Positions 9,182-18,562 of a DNA stretch of 64,000 nucleotides are shown piece after piece; within the stretch, counting starts at the first letter, position 1, and every line of letters begins with the position of its first letter. Source of the DNA: Weeksellaceae bacterium (GTDB lineage: Bacteria > Bacteroidota > Bacteroidia > Flavobacteriales > Weeksellaceae); the NCBI GenBank assembly GCA_022013695.1, contig JAKLPS010000008.1:1-64000 (forward strand). The letters are read 5' to 3'. The notes below the pieces were generated by a model. That model searched no databases. It was not told the DNA's origin and saw only the letters and a list, made by a program, of their open reading frames with translations. A program made the translations under genes and the position numbers.

Positions 9182-10021
9182 ATGTCATCAAGATTAACCA
9201 TCATCACCATCAATTATAACAACAAAGAAGGTTTAATAAAAACCTTCGAATCACTAAGAGGTCAAACCTGGGGAGATTTCGAGTATTTGGTAATCGATGG
9301 CGGAAGTACGGACGGCTCTAAAAAAGAGATCGAGAGCAATCCGCAAATCGATTATTGGGTTAGTGAAAAAGACAACGGAGTGTACAACGCGATGAACAAA
9401 GGTGTCCGACGAGCTACCGGTGATTATATTATTTTTATGAATAGTGGCGACTTTTTTTATAATGAATCTGTTTTGGAAAAAGTGAAAAGCCAGCTCGAAC
9501 TCGATATAGACATCCTGTACGGAGACTCCATTTTTTTTAATAATACCTCCGGATACCGCAGTTTGGAAGCACCTCCCAAGAAACTGACATTCGGCTTCTT
9601 CTACGACAAAGGGATTAATCATCAGGCAGCATTTATCAAAAGAAAGTTATTCTATGACTATTTCTTTTACAATGAAGATTATAAAATTTGTGCAGATTGG
9701 GAGTTTTTCATCGTATTAATATGCCTTCACAATGTGTCGTACAAGCATCTGGACGAGATCATCTGCTATTACGATTTTTCTGGCATCTCAGCAAATTTGG
9801 AGAACTTACCAATTTATATGGAAGAAAGAGAAACGACCCTTAACAAATATTTCGCAGCCTTCAAAGATGATGCACAACTTGCAAAAGAAACCAGATTGAA
9901 AAGATTGCAACAAGTCTTGTACATCAAAAAGTTTCCGATCGCATGGCGAATTTTCAAATGGATAATCAGCATTGTTCTCATATTTCTGCCAAAAATAAAG
10001 AAGGAAGGACGCCTTTTTTAG
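9182..10021 (+). CDS. Glycosyltransferase family 2, WcaE-like
   Basis: 279 residues, GT-A fold. The N-terminal core has TIITINYNNKEGL, the nucleotide-binding IDGGSTDGS, and DNGVYNAMNKGVRRATGDYIIF followed by MNSGD, which replaces the usual DxD metal site as in WcaE/colanic-acid-type enzymes. A C-terminal hydrophobic helix (WIISIVLIFLPKI) may dock it on the inner membrane. It is last in the plus operon and converges with the GT gene at 10042 across 20 bases, with no terminator seen between them. Sugar and acceptor are unknown. Confidence 0.87.
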   Translation: MSSRLTIITINYNNKEGLIKTFESLRGQTWGDFEYLVIDGGSTDGSKKEIESNPQIDYWVSEKDNGVYNAMNKGVRRATGDYIIFMNSGDFFYNESVLEKVKSQLELDIDILYGDSIFFNNTSGYRSLEAPPKKLTFGFFYDKGINHQAAFIKRKLFYDYFFYNEDYKICADWEFFIVLICLHNVSYKHLDEIICYYDFSGISANLENLPIYMEERETTLNKYFAAFKDDAQLAKETRLKRLQQVLYIKKFPIAWRIFKWIISIVLIFLPKIKKEGRLF

Positions 10022-10041
10022 CACCTTGAATTGGCGAAAAA

Positions 10042-11226
10042 CTAAATATTCGCTAATTTGGACAGGAACATCTCTGTGGAAAATGGCTTCAGGCTGTCAA
10101 CCGAATTTTCACTCAACGTATTCCAAAGCCTAATGTCACTATTTAATTGCAAAATAGCTGCTGCGAAATCCTTTTCATCATTTTTAATGATTGCATTTTG
10201 TCCATCGACAAGGTGCATGCCTTCTGCACCGATTTCTGTAGTGACAATGGGCAAAAAATATTCCAAAGCTTGGCCAATTTTGCCTTTGACACCCGCACCA
10301 AATCTGAGCGGAGCGACCATCATTTTCGCATTTTTAAAAAGGGACTCCACATTCTCCACAAACCCTAAAAAATGAAACTTCGGATAATCTTTTTGATCAA
10401 ATTTTTCCGACACACTTCCGATAATATATACCAGTATTTCCGGATTTTTTTCCCAGACAATGGGCATTATTTTTTTATATAAAAAATCCACAGCATCCAC
10501 ATTGGGCTCGTGCACCGATCCAATAAAGATAATACCGCGGCTGTCTTCAAAGTTTTTTCTTTCCCAAGGGTCAATTTTTGGAAAGTGGATGTTGGAAATG
10601 CTTATGATTTTGCTTTGATCCACAAATTCACTCATCATATCTTTTTCCTTTTCCGAGATCGCTATAATCAAGTCCAGTTTGGGGGCAACAACGGTTTCCA
10701 GATAAAGGAAGCGCTTATATTTCTTTTTGAGCGAAATTCGGGTTGGTTCTATCTCTAATGCCCGTTGGTACCTCAAAAAATGAAGATCAACCATATCGTA
10801 CAAAAATTTAGCCTGAGGCACCTTATTTTTCAGCTTTTTGTACAGCGCTCTCAACGCTAGCGGACCATTGAACCAGATAAAATCGATTTTGACTAATGGC
10901 AAAATGTCAAGAATACTCCGGAATTTCAAGTTCTCAACAAAGATGATGACACCAAGATTTCTATAGAAGTGGACATAAACATCATCTTCAAACGCGTCAG
11001 GAGCGTATAGAATACAATTGTAATCGAGTTTTTTATAAATTAAGATAATTTCTTTTAATCGATTGGAGCCAGAATCTTTATCATGTTTTGGGAATTCCTG
11101 CGAAGCGAATAATATCGTTTTTTTGGACGGATTGTACAGATCAACATTCAAGACAGTGCATGTCTTTAGCAATCTAAGTTTATCTTGTCGGACGAAGTAT
11201 TTTTTGATCTTTTTTGATAATCCCAT
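10042..11226 (-). CDS. Glycosyltransferase family 4 (GT-B)
   Basis: 394 residues. The N-terminal half has KTILFASQEFPKHDKDSGSNR, a common opening of GT4-like enzymes that act on multi-sugar acceptors. The C-terminal Glyco_trans_1_4 domain shows IIFIGSVHEPNVDAVDFL, FHFLGFVENVESLFKNA and GAGVKGKIGQALEYFLPIV. It is third in the minus-strand glycan operon (rocD, GT2, CgeB-like, this gene), 11 bases after its upstream neighbour. It probably assembles the same surface polysaccharide or lipooligosaccharide as the converging operon. Donor specificity cannot be read. Confidence 0.85.
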   Translation of the reverse strand: MGLSKKIKKYFVRQDKLRLLKTCTVLNVDLYNPSKKTILFASQEFPKHDKDSGSNRLKEIILIYKKLDYNCILYAPDAFEDDVYVHFYRNLGVIIFVENLKFRSILDILPLVKIDFIWFNGPLALRALYKKLKNKVPQAKFLYDMVDLHFLRYQRALEIEPTRISLKKKYKRFLYLETVVAPKLDLIIAISEKEKDMMSEFVDQSKIISISNIHFPKIDPWERKNFEDSRGIIFIGSVHEPNVDAVDFLYKKIMPIVWEKNPEILVYIIGSVSEKFDQKDYPKFHFLGFVENVESLFKNAKMMVAPLRFGAGVKGKIGQALEYFLPIVTTEIGAEGMHLVDGQNAIIKNDEKDFAAAILQLNSDIRLWNTLSENSVDSLKPFSTEMFLSKLANI

Positions 11227-11237
11227 TTTGCGATTTC

Positions 11238-12203
11238 TTATTTCAATTCAAAAACAATATTCACCCAATGCTCGAGAGTGTATTTATGATAAATATCTGC
11301 CGGAACTTGATGATACGGCGTTGCGAAAAAATCTTTGGTGAGATTGTTATATTCTGCGTTTAAAACCAATATATTATTAGCATCGTAAAAATCGTAGTCT
11401 TTGATATTCCGATTGTCGGTAATGAGTTTTTTCTCCAGAGCCATCGCCTCAAAAACCCGGAAACTGAGCCCCGCCTGATCGTCCCGCACCAGATCCAAAA
11501 TGGCTTTCGCATCGCGATAGTAAACGGGAATATCCTGATGATCTACCCTTTTTATTTGATATCGGATCGAGGATTTCCCCCCGAATTTAAACAGCTTTAT
11601 TATCCACGCTCTCTTGCCCACAATGATGAATTGATAGGTCTGTTTAAGAAGACTCAAGGCAGCGGCTACTCTCCGCATCGCTATAAGCCGCTTGTCGAAA
11701 GAGGCCAGATAGCAGACATCAAATTTCGGATTCTGATCTTCCTGTTTTACATGATCCAGATAAATATAATTATTAACTTCCCTAAAATGATGTTTTTTGA
11801 TATCATCCTTGTCGAAAGAATAAATATCATCGAAAACACCCTCTATCAGGCAATCTATCGGATGTCTTGCAAGGCTGTCATAGAGATAGGCAATATATCT
11901 TTTGGTAAAGCTTTTAATTTTTAAATGGTAATCACGATTGATCAATTCCGGATTGATAACCAAAATCTGATCCTGATATCCAATTTTTTGCAGCTCGCTA
12001 ATAATGAACTTGTGACGCAGTTCTAATTTGGGATTTTTGTTGAGAAAGACTTTGGACAAAGCATTTTTCAAGCGGGACAATTTGCTAGTGTGCTTGTACT
12101 GGCCGATGTTGATGTGATAAGCCTCAATACCTTTTTTCAATAAGGCATCCACAATGTGGGCATCATATTGCCAGTGATCGAAGCTGATTAAACAAATTTT
12201 CAT
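11238..12203 (-). CDS. CgeB-like glycosyltransferase
   Basis: 321 residues. The sequence resembles the CgeB/Glyco_trans_1 group: MKICLISFDHWQYDAHIVDALLKKG, YLYDSLARHP (a DxxxR-like stretch), FDVCYLASFDKRL, and a C-terminal donor-binding region AKAILDLVRDDQAGLSFRVFEAMALEKKLIT followed by DYDFYDANNILVL. It overlaps the stop codon of the upstream GT2 gene by four bases (ATGA). It is likely a GT-B enzyme of the local glycan pathway, but the family is less well characterised than its neighbours. Confidence 0.72.
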   Translation of the reverse strand: MKICLISFDHWQYDAHIVDALLKKGIEAYHINIGQYKHTSKLSRLKNALSKVFLNKNPKLELRHKFIISELQKIGYQDQILVINPELINRDYHLKIKSFTKRYIAYLYDSLARHPIDCLIEGVFDDIYSFDKDDIKKHHFREVNNYIYLDHVKQEDQNPKFDVCYLASFDKRLIAMRRVAAALSLLKQTYQFIIVGKRAWIIKLFKFGGKSSIRYQIKRVDHQDIPVYYRDAKAILDLVRDDQAGLSFRVFEAMALEKKLITDNRNIKDYDFYDANNILVLNAEYNNLTKDFFATPYHQVPADIYHKYTLEHWVNIVFELK

Positions 12204-12964
12204 CTACTATTTTCTCTCTTCAGGCTTTCGTAGGTTTCCCAAACGCTTGCAGCCTGCAATTTATTCAAAATATAACCAAATTTACCATCCAAAAAGCCTA
12301 ATCTCAAAATATAACCTTTGAAAAATCTAAAAGCTGTTTTGGAATATTGAGTCAAAAAACTATATTTTTTTCCTTTCAGAGCCAGTTCCTTGCCTTTCAA
12401 ATCTCCGTAATGAACCATTTTTTTTCTGTAAGATTTCGCATCGGTCACAGAATAGTGAAGCAATTTATTTTTCAGTTCGCCCGTTTTTCCTTCGACTTGC
12501 AAAGTCTCGTGCACTTTTTTTTCCGGGATATACCGTGCTTTGGACTTTCGGAACAGTCTGAAATTTTTGTCGGTCTGAGTTCCTGAATAATTAATCGCTG
12601 ATCCTGCAAAAAAGAACTTTCTGTAAAAATAATAAGCCTCTTTTTTATCCGCCGTATTCAGTTCGTTAATTATTTCCATACGCAACTCGGGCGGGATTCT
12701 CTCATCTGCATCCAAAAATAATACCCAATCATTTTTTGCCGCATCCAGAGCCACATTCCGCTGTTTGGTAAAATCTTCGAACTTATTCTGAATAATTTTT
12801 ACTTTCGGGAATTCATTTGCAATTTCTAAAGTTTGATCTGTGCTGAAGGAATCCACGACAATAATTTCATCACAGAAATCGAAGCACTGCAGCACCTCCC
12901 GCATATTTTTTTCCTCGTTGTAGGTGATGATCAGGCCGCTTACTTTTTCGCGCAGTTCCAGCAT
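12200..12964 (-). CDS. Glycosyltransferase family 2, WaaE/KdtX-like
   Basis: 254 residues, GT-A fold of the LPS-core type (WaaE/KdtX, beta-glucosyltransferase-like). Motifs are GLIITYNEEKNM, VVDSFSTDQTLEIA, TKQRNVALDAAKNDW and the metal-binding FLDADERIPPEL. It sits one base after the rocD stop codon and overlaps the CgeB-like gene, so rocD and three glycosyltransferases read as one transcript. Likely role: adding a hexose to the inner core of lipooligosaccharide. That role rests on family similarity only. Confidence 0.86.
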   Translation of the reverse strand: MLELREKVSGLIITYNEEKNMREVLQCFDFCDEIIVVDSFSTDQTLEIANEFPKVKIIQNKFEDFTKQRNVALDAAKNDWVLFLDADERIPPELRMEIINELNTADKKEAYYFYRKFFFAGSAINYSGTQTDKNFRLFRKSKARYIPEKKVHETLQVEGKTGELKNKLLHYSVTDAKSYRKKMVHYGDLKGKELALKGKKYSFLTQYSKTAFRFFKGYILRLGFLDGKFGYILNKLQAASVWETYESLKRENSR

Positions 12965-12965
12965 T

Positions 12966-14216
12966 TTATTTTTCGAATTCTAAAAAGGTCTTTTCGATGA
13001 TCTGTAAACAATCCAATAGTTGCGCTTCGGTGATGACCAAAGGCGGTGCCAGGCGGATGATGTTGCCGTGTGTGGGCTTGGCGAGCAGGCTGTTTTCCTT
13101 CAGTTTCATGCAAAGATTCCAGGCCGTTTTGCTGTCTGGCGAGTCGTTTATCATAATGGCATTCAACAATCCTTTGCCCCGAACCTTCTTTATCAAATCT
13201 GTTTTTTGGATCAATATTTCAATTTCGGACCGGAAGAGCTTTCCTAATTCTTCTGATCTTTCTGCTAAGTTTTCCTCGGCAACAACATCCAGCGCGGCCA
13301 TTGCAACGGCGCAGGCAATTGGATTTCCGCCAAAAGTGGAGCCGTGCTGCCCTGGTTTGATGACATTCATAATCTCATCATTTGCCAAAACGGCAGACAC
13401 GGGATACATCCCGCCGGAAAGGGCTTTCCCCAAAATCAAAATATCGGGCTGAACATTTTCGTGATGGCAGGCAATGAGTTTTCCTGTCCTTGCAATGCCG
13501 GTTTGAACTTCATCAGCAATGAAAAGGACGTGGTATTTTTTGCAAAGTTCCCAAGCATTTTTTAAATAATTTTCATCGGGAACGTCAACGCCGGCTTCTC
13601 CTTGGATAGGCTCCACCAAAAAGGCGGCGATATTCTGCGCATCATCTTTGAGAGCTTCTTCCAGAGCCGTCAAATCATTATACGGAATTTTTACAAATCC
13701 TGGCGTAAAAGGGCCGTAATTTTGGTTCGCATCAGGATCGTTTGAGAATGAAACAATCGTTGTTGTTCTCCCATGAAAGTTATTTTCACAAACAACTATT
13801 TTCGCAGCGTTTTCAGCAATTTTTTTTACCTCGTAGCCCCATTTTCGGGCTAATTTGACAGCAGTTTCTACGGCTTCAGCGCCAGAATTCATCGGAAGCA
13901 CTTTATCAAAACCGAAAAGCGTCGTGATTTTTTTCTCGTATTCTCCAAGATCTGAATTGTAAAAAGCTCTTGAGGTTAAAGCCAATTTTTTAGCCTGGTT
14001 GACCAATGCTTCTACAATTTTTGGATGAGAATGTCCTTGATTGACAGCAGAATAAGCGGAAAGAAAGTCATAATATTTTTCGCCTTCCACATCCCAAACA
14101 AAAACGCCTTCGCCCCGATCCAGAACTACGGGAAGCGGATGATAGTTGTGCGCCCCATATTGATTTTCGAGGTCGATGAAATATTGAGAGTTCTTTTTCT
14201 GAACGGCTGTTGACAT
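12966..14216 (-). CDS. rocD: Ornithine aminotransferase
   Basis: 416 residues, PLP-dependent class III aminotransferase converting ornithine and 2-oxoglutarate to glutamate semialdehyde and glutamate in arginine and proline metabolism. Family segments: [84 protein letters not shown], the PLP-lysine segment [17 protein letters not shown], and [18 protein letters not shown] -7 box (TATTTTTG, 14233-14240, minus) lies 16 bases upstream. Its place as first gene of a glycosyltransferase operon looks incidental rather than functional. Confidence 0.93.
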   Translation of the reverse strand: MSTAVQKKNSQYFIDLENQYGAHNYHPLPVVLDRGEGVFVWDVEGEKYYDFLSAYSAVNQGHSHPKIVEALVNQAKKLALTSRAFYNSDLGEYEKKITTLFGFDKVLPMNSGAEAVETAVKLARKWGYEVKKIAENAAKIVVCENNFHGRTTTIVSFSNDPDANQNYGPFTPGFVKIPYNDLTALEEALKDDAQNIAAFLVEPIQGEAGVDVPDENYLKNAWELCKKYHVLFIADEVQTGIARTGKLIACHHENVQPDILILGKALSGGMYPVSAVLANDEIMNVIKPGQHGSTFGGNPIACAVAMAALDVVAEENLAERSEELGKLFRSEIEILIQKTDLIKKVRGKGLLNAIMINDSPDSKTAWNLCMKLKENSLLAKPTHGNIIRLAPPLVITEAQLLDCLQIIEKTFLEFEK

Positions 14217-14265
14217 AAGGATTTATTTTATGCAAAAATAATAAATTTGAGAGCAATGAGCGCTA

Positions 14266-14295
14266 ATAAAAAGTGCCTAACTGTAAAGTCAGGCA
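14266..14295 (-). terminator. Hairpin terminator after accC
   Basis: On the minus strand TGCCTGACT, a short loop and AGTTAGGCA form a 9-bp stem with one mismatch, followed by CTTTTTATT. It sits 26-55 bases past the accC stop and separates the acc operon from rocD. Confidence 0.7.
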
Positions 14296-14320
14296 ATAGG
14301 TCTTTCAGTACTGAATATTT

Positions 14321-15679
14321 TTAGATATGATTGTCAAAACTTCTGTCCATCACGAAGTCTTCCATAAACTTGGTGGTGTAATTTCCAGCTAGAAAGTCTT
14401 CATTTTCTAAAAGTTGTCTGTGGAAAGGAATCGTCGTTTTTACTCCTTCGATGTAAAACTCTTCCAGAGCCCGTCTCATTTTCGCAATCGCTTCGTCTCT
14501 CGTTTGTGCAGTCACGATGAGTTTTGCAATCATAGAGTCGTAGTTGGATGGAATGGTGTACCCGGAATAAACATGCGTATCCACGCGCACGCCGTGCCCG
14601 CCGGGAATATTGAGTTCTGTGATCTTTCCTGGAGATGGCCGGAAGTCTGCGTATGGATCCTCTGCATTGATTCTGCATTCGATGGCGTGCATTTTGGGAT
14701 AATAGTTTTTTCCGCTCAGTGGTGTTCCTGCAGCTAGCAAAATCTGCTCCCTAATCAAATCAAAATCAACTACTTGCTCCGTAATGGGATGTTCCACCTG
14801 GATTCTTGTATTCATTTCCATGAAATAAAAATTTCGGTGTTTATCGACCAAAAATTCAATCGTTCCAACGCCTTCGTAAGAAATATATTCTGCCGCTTTG
14901 ACCGCTGCAGCGCCCATTCTTTCCCGAAGATCGTCTGTCATAAAAGGAGAAGGCGTTTCTTCTATAAGTTTTTGATTTCTTCTTTGGATAGAGCAGTCTC
15001 TTTCCGAGAGGTGACAGGCTTTGCCAAATTGATCTCCGGCCACCTGAATCTCGATATGTCTTGGCTCTTCGATGAGTTTTTCCATGTACATTCCGCCGTT
15101 TCCAAATGCTGCAAGAGCTTCCTGGATGGCAGAATCCCAATGTTCTTTTAAGTCTTCCTCTTTCCAAACGGCTCTCATTCCTTTTCCGCCGCCGCCTGCC
15201 GTAGCTTTGATCATCACCGGATAACCCGTTTCCTTGGCTATTTTTTTTGCATCTTCGTAAGAATCGATCAGGCCGTCGGAACCGGGAACGCAAGGGATTC
15301 CAGCTGCTTTCATCGTAGCCTTCGCAGTTGCTTTGTCACCCATTTTTTCGATCTGTTCTGGCGTTGCACCGATGAATTTGAGTCCATTTTTGGCACAAAT
15401 TCGAGAGAAATTAGCATTCTCCGAAAGGAAACCGTAACCCGGATGGATGGCATCTGCATTGGTAATCTCCGCCGCGGCAATAATATTTGGGATTTTAAGA
15501 TAAGAGTCTTTGCTCATTGGAGGTCCGATGCACACCGCTTCATCTGCAAAACGCACGTGGAGGCTGTCTTTGTCCGCAGTGGAATACACTGCAACGGTTT
15601 TGATTCCCATCTCCTTCGCCGTACGCAAAATTCGCATTGCGATTTCACCGCGGTTTGCGATCAATATTTTTTTGAACAT
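14321..15679 (-). CDS. accC: Biotin carboxylase subunit of acetyl-CoA carboxylase
   Basis: 452 residues, the usual length. ATP-dependent carboxylation of the biotin on AccB using bicarbonate. The N-terminal domain begins [20 protein letters not shown]. The ATP-grasp domain has the glycine-rich loop [13 protein letters not shown] (about 160-172), [22 protein letters not shown] and [14 protein letters not shown] (catalytic Arg and Glu). The C-terminal domain has [22 protein letters not shown]. It lies 96 bases downstream of accB on the same strand, the standard accB-accC arrangement. Together with accA (4.1 kb) it supplies malonyl-CoA. Confidence 0.97.
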   Translation of the reverse strand: MFKKILIANRGEIAMRILRTAKEMGIKTVAVYSTADKDSLHVRFADEAVCIGPPMSKDSYLKIPNIIAAAEITNADAIHPGYGFLSENANFSRICAKNGLKFIGATPEQIEKMGDKATAKATMKAAGIPCVPGSDGLIDSYEDAKKIAKETGYPVMIKATAGGGGKGMRAVWKEEDLKEHWDSAIQEALAAFGNGGMYMEKLIEEPRHIEIQVAGDQFGKACHLSERDCSIQRRNQKLIEETPSPFMTDDLRERMGAAAVKAAEYISYEGVGTIEFLVDKHRNFYFMEMNTRIQVEHPITEQVVDFDLIREQILLAAGTPLSGKNYYPKMHAIECRINAEDPYADFRPSPGKITELNIPGGHGVRVDTHVYSGYTIPSNYDSMIAKLIVTAQTRDEAIAKMRRALEEFYIEGVKTTIPFHRQLLENEDFLAGNYTTKFMEDFVMDRSFDNHI

Positions 15680-15775
15680 CTTTTTAGAAATTTTGAATTA
15701 GAAATTTTGAATTTTCAATTAATTTTAAACGAATCGATTTTCATCTAAAATTTATAATTTTTCATCTAAAATTCC

Positions 15776-16252
15776 TTAAGAAGGATCTACTAAAAATAAA
15801 GGCTGATCATATTCTACAGGAGAAGAGTCTTCTACCAATATTTTCACGATTTTTCCGCTCACTTCTGATTCAATTTGGTTGAAGAGCTTCATAGCTTCTA
15901 TCACGCAGACCACTTTTCCTTCTGTCACAGAATCGCCCACATTAGCAAAAACCTCCTTGTCTGGAGATGGTTTTCTGTAGAAAGTTCCGATCATCGGAGA
16001 TTTGATGGTGATATATTTACTTTCGTCCGCAGAAGTGGCTGCGTCAGAATTTTCAGCCGGAGCAGAGACTGGGTTTGCCGTGGATGCAGCGTACGGAGTC
16101 TGATAAGAAACTTGCGGTGTTACATAGCTTACTGGCTCGCCTCCAAGTGGCGTTTTGATGTAGATTTCGAAGTCTTTATTTTTATATTTCACTTCGGAAA
16201 CTCCTGCTTTTGCTACAAATCTTACAAGATTCTGAATGTCTTTTATATCCAT
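15776..16252 (-). CDS. accB: Biotin carboxyl carrier protein of acetyl-CoA carboxylase
   Basis: 158 residues. The N-terminal helix region (MDIKDIQNLVRFVAKAGVSEVKYK) leads into a Pro/Ala/Ser-rich flexible linker (about 40-80) and a C-terminal biotinyl domain with EAMKLFNQIESE, where Lys122 carries biotin. The thumb-like insertion before the biotin site (FYRKPSPDKEVFANVGDSV) is standard. A -7 box (TATATTTG, 16276-16283, minus) lies 24 bases upstream, just inside the rpmF terminator, so accBC can have its own promoter although rpmF lies directly upstream on the same strand. Confidence 0.96.
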   Translation of the reverse strand: MDIKDIQNLVRFVAKAGVSEVKYKNKDFEIYIKTPLGGEPVSYVTPQVSYQTPYAASTANPVSAPAENSDAATSADESKYITIKSPMIGTFYRKPSPDKEVFANVGDSVTEGKVVCVIEAMKLFNQIESEVSGKIVKILVEDSSPVEYDQPLFLVDPS

Positions 16253-16283
16253 AAAATTTTAAATGTTTTGAACGCCAAATATA

Positions 16284-16326
16284 ATAAAAAACCACCCAAA
16301 TTAATAAAATCCGAGTGGTTTTTTAT
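16284..16326. terminator. Hairpin terminator between rpmF and accB
   Basis: AAAAACCACCC and GAGTGGTTTTTT pair over about 9 bp with one mismatch. On the minus strand the hairpin is followed by a T-run, ending the DUF177-rpmF transcript. The accB -7 box starts right beside it. Confidence 0.75.
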
Positions 16327-16355
16327 GCTAAGTATAAGATTATCAAAGATAATTC

Positions 16356-16559
16356 TTAGTTTTCTTCTATTGTTTCTGCGATTTTCTCTACCACAACTTT
16401 TCCTCTGTAGTACAGTTTTCCTTCGTGCCAGTGCGCTCTGTGGTACAAGTGCATTTCGCCAGATGTTGCGTCTTTTGCCAATTGAGGAACTACAGCTTTG
16501 TAGTGTGTTCTTCTTTTATCTCTTCTTGTAGAAGACTGTCTTCTTTTAGGATGTGCCAT
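16356..16559 (-). CDS. rpmF: 50S ribosomal protein L32
   Basis: 67 residues, basic N terminus [22 protein letters not shown], the L32 signature. The C-terminal extension [13 protein letters not shown] is acidic, as in Bacteroidota L32. The zinc-binding Cys pairs found in some L32 proteins are absent (Zn-independent form). It follows DUF177 by 45 bases. The DUF177/YceD-rpmF pair is conserved widely in bacteria. Confidence 0.96.
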   Translation of the reverse strand: MAHPKRRQSSTRRDKRRTHYKAVVPQLAKDATSGEMHLYHRAHWHEGKLYYRGKVVVEKIAETIEEN

Positions 16560-16604
16560 TGCTAATACGTTTTAAAAATTCTTACCGAATTATATTGTTA
16601 TTTC

Positions 16605-17132
16605 TTAATTATTATCTTTTAATTTCTTCAAAGCTTCCCATCTTGGGTCGGTTTGTTCCTCTTCTTCCTCGATTATTTTTGGACTGTATTTGTCTAAAAG
16701 ATTCTGATATTCTTCATTGCCTTTTACAGAAGGTGCTACTTTTTTCATTGGGATTGATAAAACCACCGTTTCGTAGATCAGATTCGCAATGTTGAAATCG
16801 CTGTCTTTTCTGTTGATGGTGATCACATCCTCGTTGCTGTCATCGTATTCCTCTCCAAATTTTACAAGAACTTTCAAATCATTTTCTATGTTTTCGGAAA
16901 ATTCATCATTGCTAATATCACATATCAATTGAACTGTTCCCGAAACTTCGAATATGAATTCCAAAAACGTCGTGTGCTTGTCCAAAAGAACATTCACATT
17001 AATATTGGGATTGAAAAACTCCAGTTCAGTCTCAAATAAATCAAAGAACGGCTGATTGATTTCAAAATTGAAATCGTGCTTTCCTGGTTTTAGGCCTACA
17101 AAAGCAATGTCATAGTTTCTAAATCTGTCCAT
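16605..17132 (-). CDS. DUF177 (YceD-like) protein
   Basis: 175 residues from the ATG at 17132 (MDRFRNYDIAFVGLKPGKHDFNF). A longer reading from 17174 crosses the promoter and is rejected. DUF177 proteins accompany rpmF. The E. coli member YceD is linked to 23S rRNA/50S maturation. Visible features are LICDISNDEFSENIENDLKVLVKFGEEYDDSNED, a mid-protein hydrophobic stretch NLIYETVVLSIPMKKV, and an acidic tail with a DPRWEALKKLK ending that is typical for the family. A likely role in ribosome assembly is inferred from the family and its partner. Confidence 0.87.
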   Translation of the reverse strand: MDRFRNYDIAFVGLKPGKHDFNFEINQPFFDLFETELEFFNPNINVNVLLDKHTTFLEFIFEVSGTVQLICDISNDEFSENIENDLKVLVKFGEEYDDSNEDVITINRKDSDFNIANLIYETVVLSIPMKKVAPSVKGNEEYQNLLDKYSPKIIEEEEEQTDPRWEALKKLKDNN

Positions 17133-17144
17133 AAAAATGGTTTG

Positions 17145-17175
17145 CAAAAATAATTTAATTTTTTCAAATATCAAA
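17145..17175 (-). promoter_or_regulatory. Promoter TTTG-N19-TATTTTTG for DUF177-rpmF
   Basis: On the minus strand a TTTG -33 element (17172-17175) and TATTTTTG -7 element (17145-17152) are separated by 19 bases. The -7 box ends 12 bases before the ATG at 17132, so the leader is very short. This also fixes the start codon of the DUF177 gene. Confidence 0.75.
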
Positions 17176-17254
17176 ATATTTTTTGGAAATACTTGAATGG
17201 CAAAAAATCAGTCCTCCAAAACTTATTTTATTATCATGATTCTGCAGAAAGTCT

Positions 17255-18340
17255 TTATCTTTCTTTTGGCAAATCTTCGTCCACGCCGTGGCTGGCGTGC
17301 GCTGCTTTCGGCCGCAGTCGATGCGCCCGCAATTCCTGATATTCGTCTCTGTTTTTAAAAATATCTATGGCCGTGAAAATGGCTTCGGAAAATGAAGTTT
17401 CATCAGCGATATTTTGCCCCGCAATATCGTAAGCAACGCCGTGATCTGGCGAAGTTCTGATAAAAGGTAAGCCTGCAGTATAGTTCACGCCATGTTCATA
17501 AGCAATCGTTTTGAACGGTGCCAAACCTTGATCGTGGTACATGGCCAAAACAGCATCGAAAGCGGCATATTTTTCCGGTTGGAAAAAACTGTCCGCTGGA
17601 TAAGGGCCGAAAGCCATAATGCCCTCACTAAACAAATCCTGAATGGCAGGCTGAATGATTTCGATTTCTTCTTTGCCGATAACCCCGCCATCGCCCGCGT
17701 GAGGATTGAGTCCGAGCACTGCAATCTTTGGTTTTTCTACGCAGAAATCTTCTTTCAGCGTTGCAACCAATTGCTTGATTTGGGTTTTGATATTTTCTTT
17801 GGTAATGTTGCTCGCAATCTCGGCAACCGGAATGTGGTGCGTGGAAACAGCGACTTTCAAACCTTCGCTTACCATAAACATGATGGCTTTTTTGCCTGCT
17901 TTTTCTTCGAAATAACCGGTGTGACCCGTGTGAGCAAAGCCATATTTCATCATTTCGTCTTTGTTGATGGGTGCGGTTACGAGGACATCGATGTCTTTGT
18001 TTAACAGGGCTTCTGTAGCAGTATTCAAGGAGTCGATGGCCATTTTTGTGGATTCTTCCGTTGGGACACCAAATTCTATATTGCTGTTCTCCTTGCTGAG
18101 ATTTACCATATTGATTTTCCCGGCCTGCGCTTCTTTTGCATCGTTGATGTAATTGAAATTGGTCTGCAGCTTAAAAACATTTTTTTGATAAGTGAAAAGT
18201 TTTCCAGAACCAAAGATGATGGGCGTAAAAAAGTCGGTGATGGTTTTGTCTTTCAGAGATTTCAGGATGATCTCGGGACCGATACCGTTGAAATCGCCAA
18301 TCGAAATTCCCACTCTGATTTTATGGTGTTTGGAGCTCAT
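17255..18340 (-). CDS. pdxA: 4-hydroxythreonine-4-phosphate dehydrogenase
   Basis: 361 residues. NAD-dependent oxidation of 4-phosphohydroxy-threonine in the DXP-dependent pyridoxal phosphate pathway. Family signatures are GISIGDFNGIGPEIILK, TAPINKDEM, GHTGYFEE, THHIPVAEI (metal-binding His), GLNPHAGDGGVIG, GPYPADSFF, AMYHDQGLAPFK (metal-binding His) and TAGLPFIRTSPDHGVAYDIAG. The tail after the core (HRLRPKAAHASHGVDEDLPKER) is about 20 residues longer and more polar than I expect for the family. It is divergent from ribE, with an intergenic repeat between them. Confidence 0.94.
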   Translation of the reverse strand: MSSKHHKIRVGISIGDFNGIGPEIILKSLKDKTITDFFTPIIFGSGKLFTYQKNVFKLQTNFNYINDAKEAQAGKINMVNLSKENSNIEFGVPTEESTKMAIDSLNTATEALLNKDIDVLVTAPINKDEMMKYGFAHTGHTGYFEEKAGKKAIMFMVSEGLKVAVSTHHIPVAEIASNITKENIKTQIKQLVATLKEDFCVEKPKIAVLGLNPHAGDGGVIGKEEIEIIQPAIQDLFSEGIMAFGPYPADSFFQPEKYAAFDAVLAMYHDQGLAPFKTIAYEHGVNYTAGLPFIRTSPDHGVAYDIAGQNIADETSFSEAIFTAIDIFKNRDEYQELRAHRLRPKAAHASHGVDEDLPKER

Positions 18341-18456
18341 TTGTTTATCTTTGATGTTTATAAAGAGTTTACAAAATTACAATTTTTTAGGTAGTTTTTC
18401 TTATGAAACGGATGCTAATTTTGATGTGCCAAGTTTCTGCGGATGACCAAGCCCAT

Positions 18457-18542
18457 AGCCCCGATTGCAGTGGAAATCCTTTTTCTTTTTTTTCTGAAAA
18501 AGAAAAAGATTGCAACGGAAAGCGGGATTAAGCTCCTAAAAA
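18457..18542 (+). repeat. Hairpin-centred intergenic repeat, copy A
   Basis: Layout: AGCCCCGATTGCAGTGGA at the left, a perfect 12-bp stem CTTTTTCTTTTT / AAAAAGAAAAAG around loop TTTCTG, then CAACGGAAAGCGGGATTAAG and CTCC-A5 at the right. A second copy with the same order of blocks is at 25938-26025. It resembles intergenic repeats I know from Flavobacterium and Chryseobacterium genomes. It lies between divergent pdxA and ribE, so it is unlikely to act as a terminator for either gene. Confidence 0.75.
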
Positions 18543-18562
18543 TTTAAAAATATTATTGAAGA

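Noticed and set aside
15875-16531. A 218-codon plus-strand frame over accB and rpmF
   Set aside because: It runs opposite to two certain genes and reads as low-complexity Phe/Cys/Arg sequence, a typical mirror frame.
18341-18562. An FMN riboswitch before ribE
   Set aside because: The gap holds a repeat with an A/T stem; the conserved FMN-aptamer blocks are not seen.
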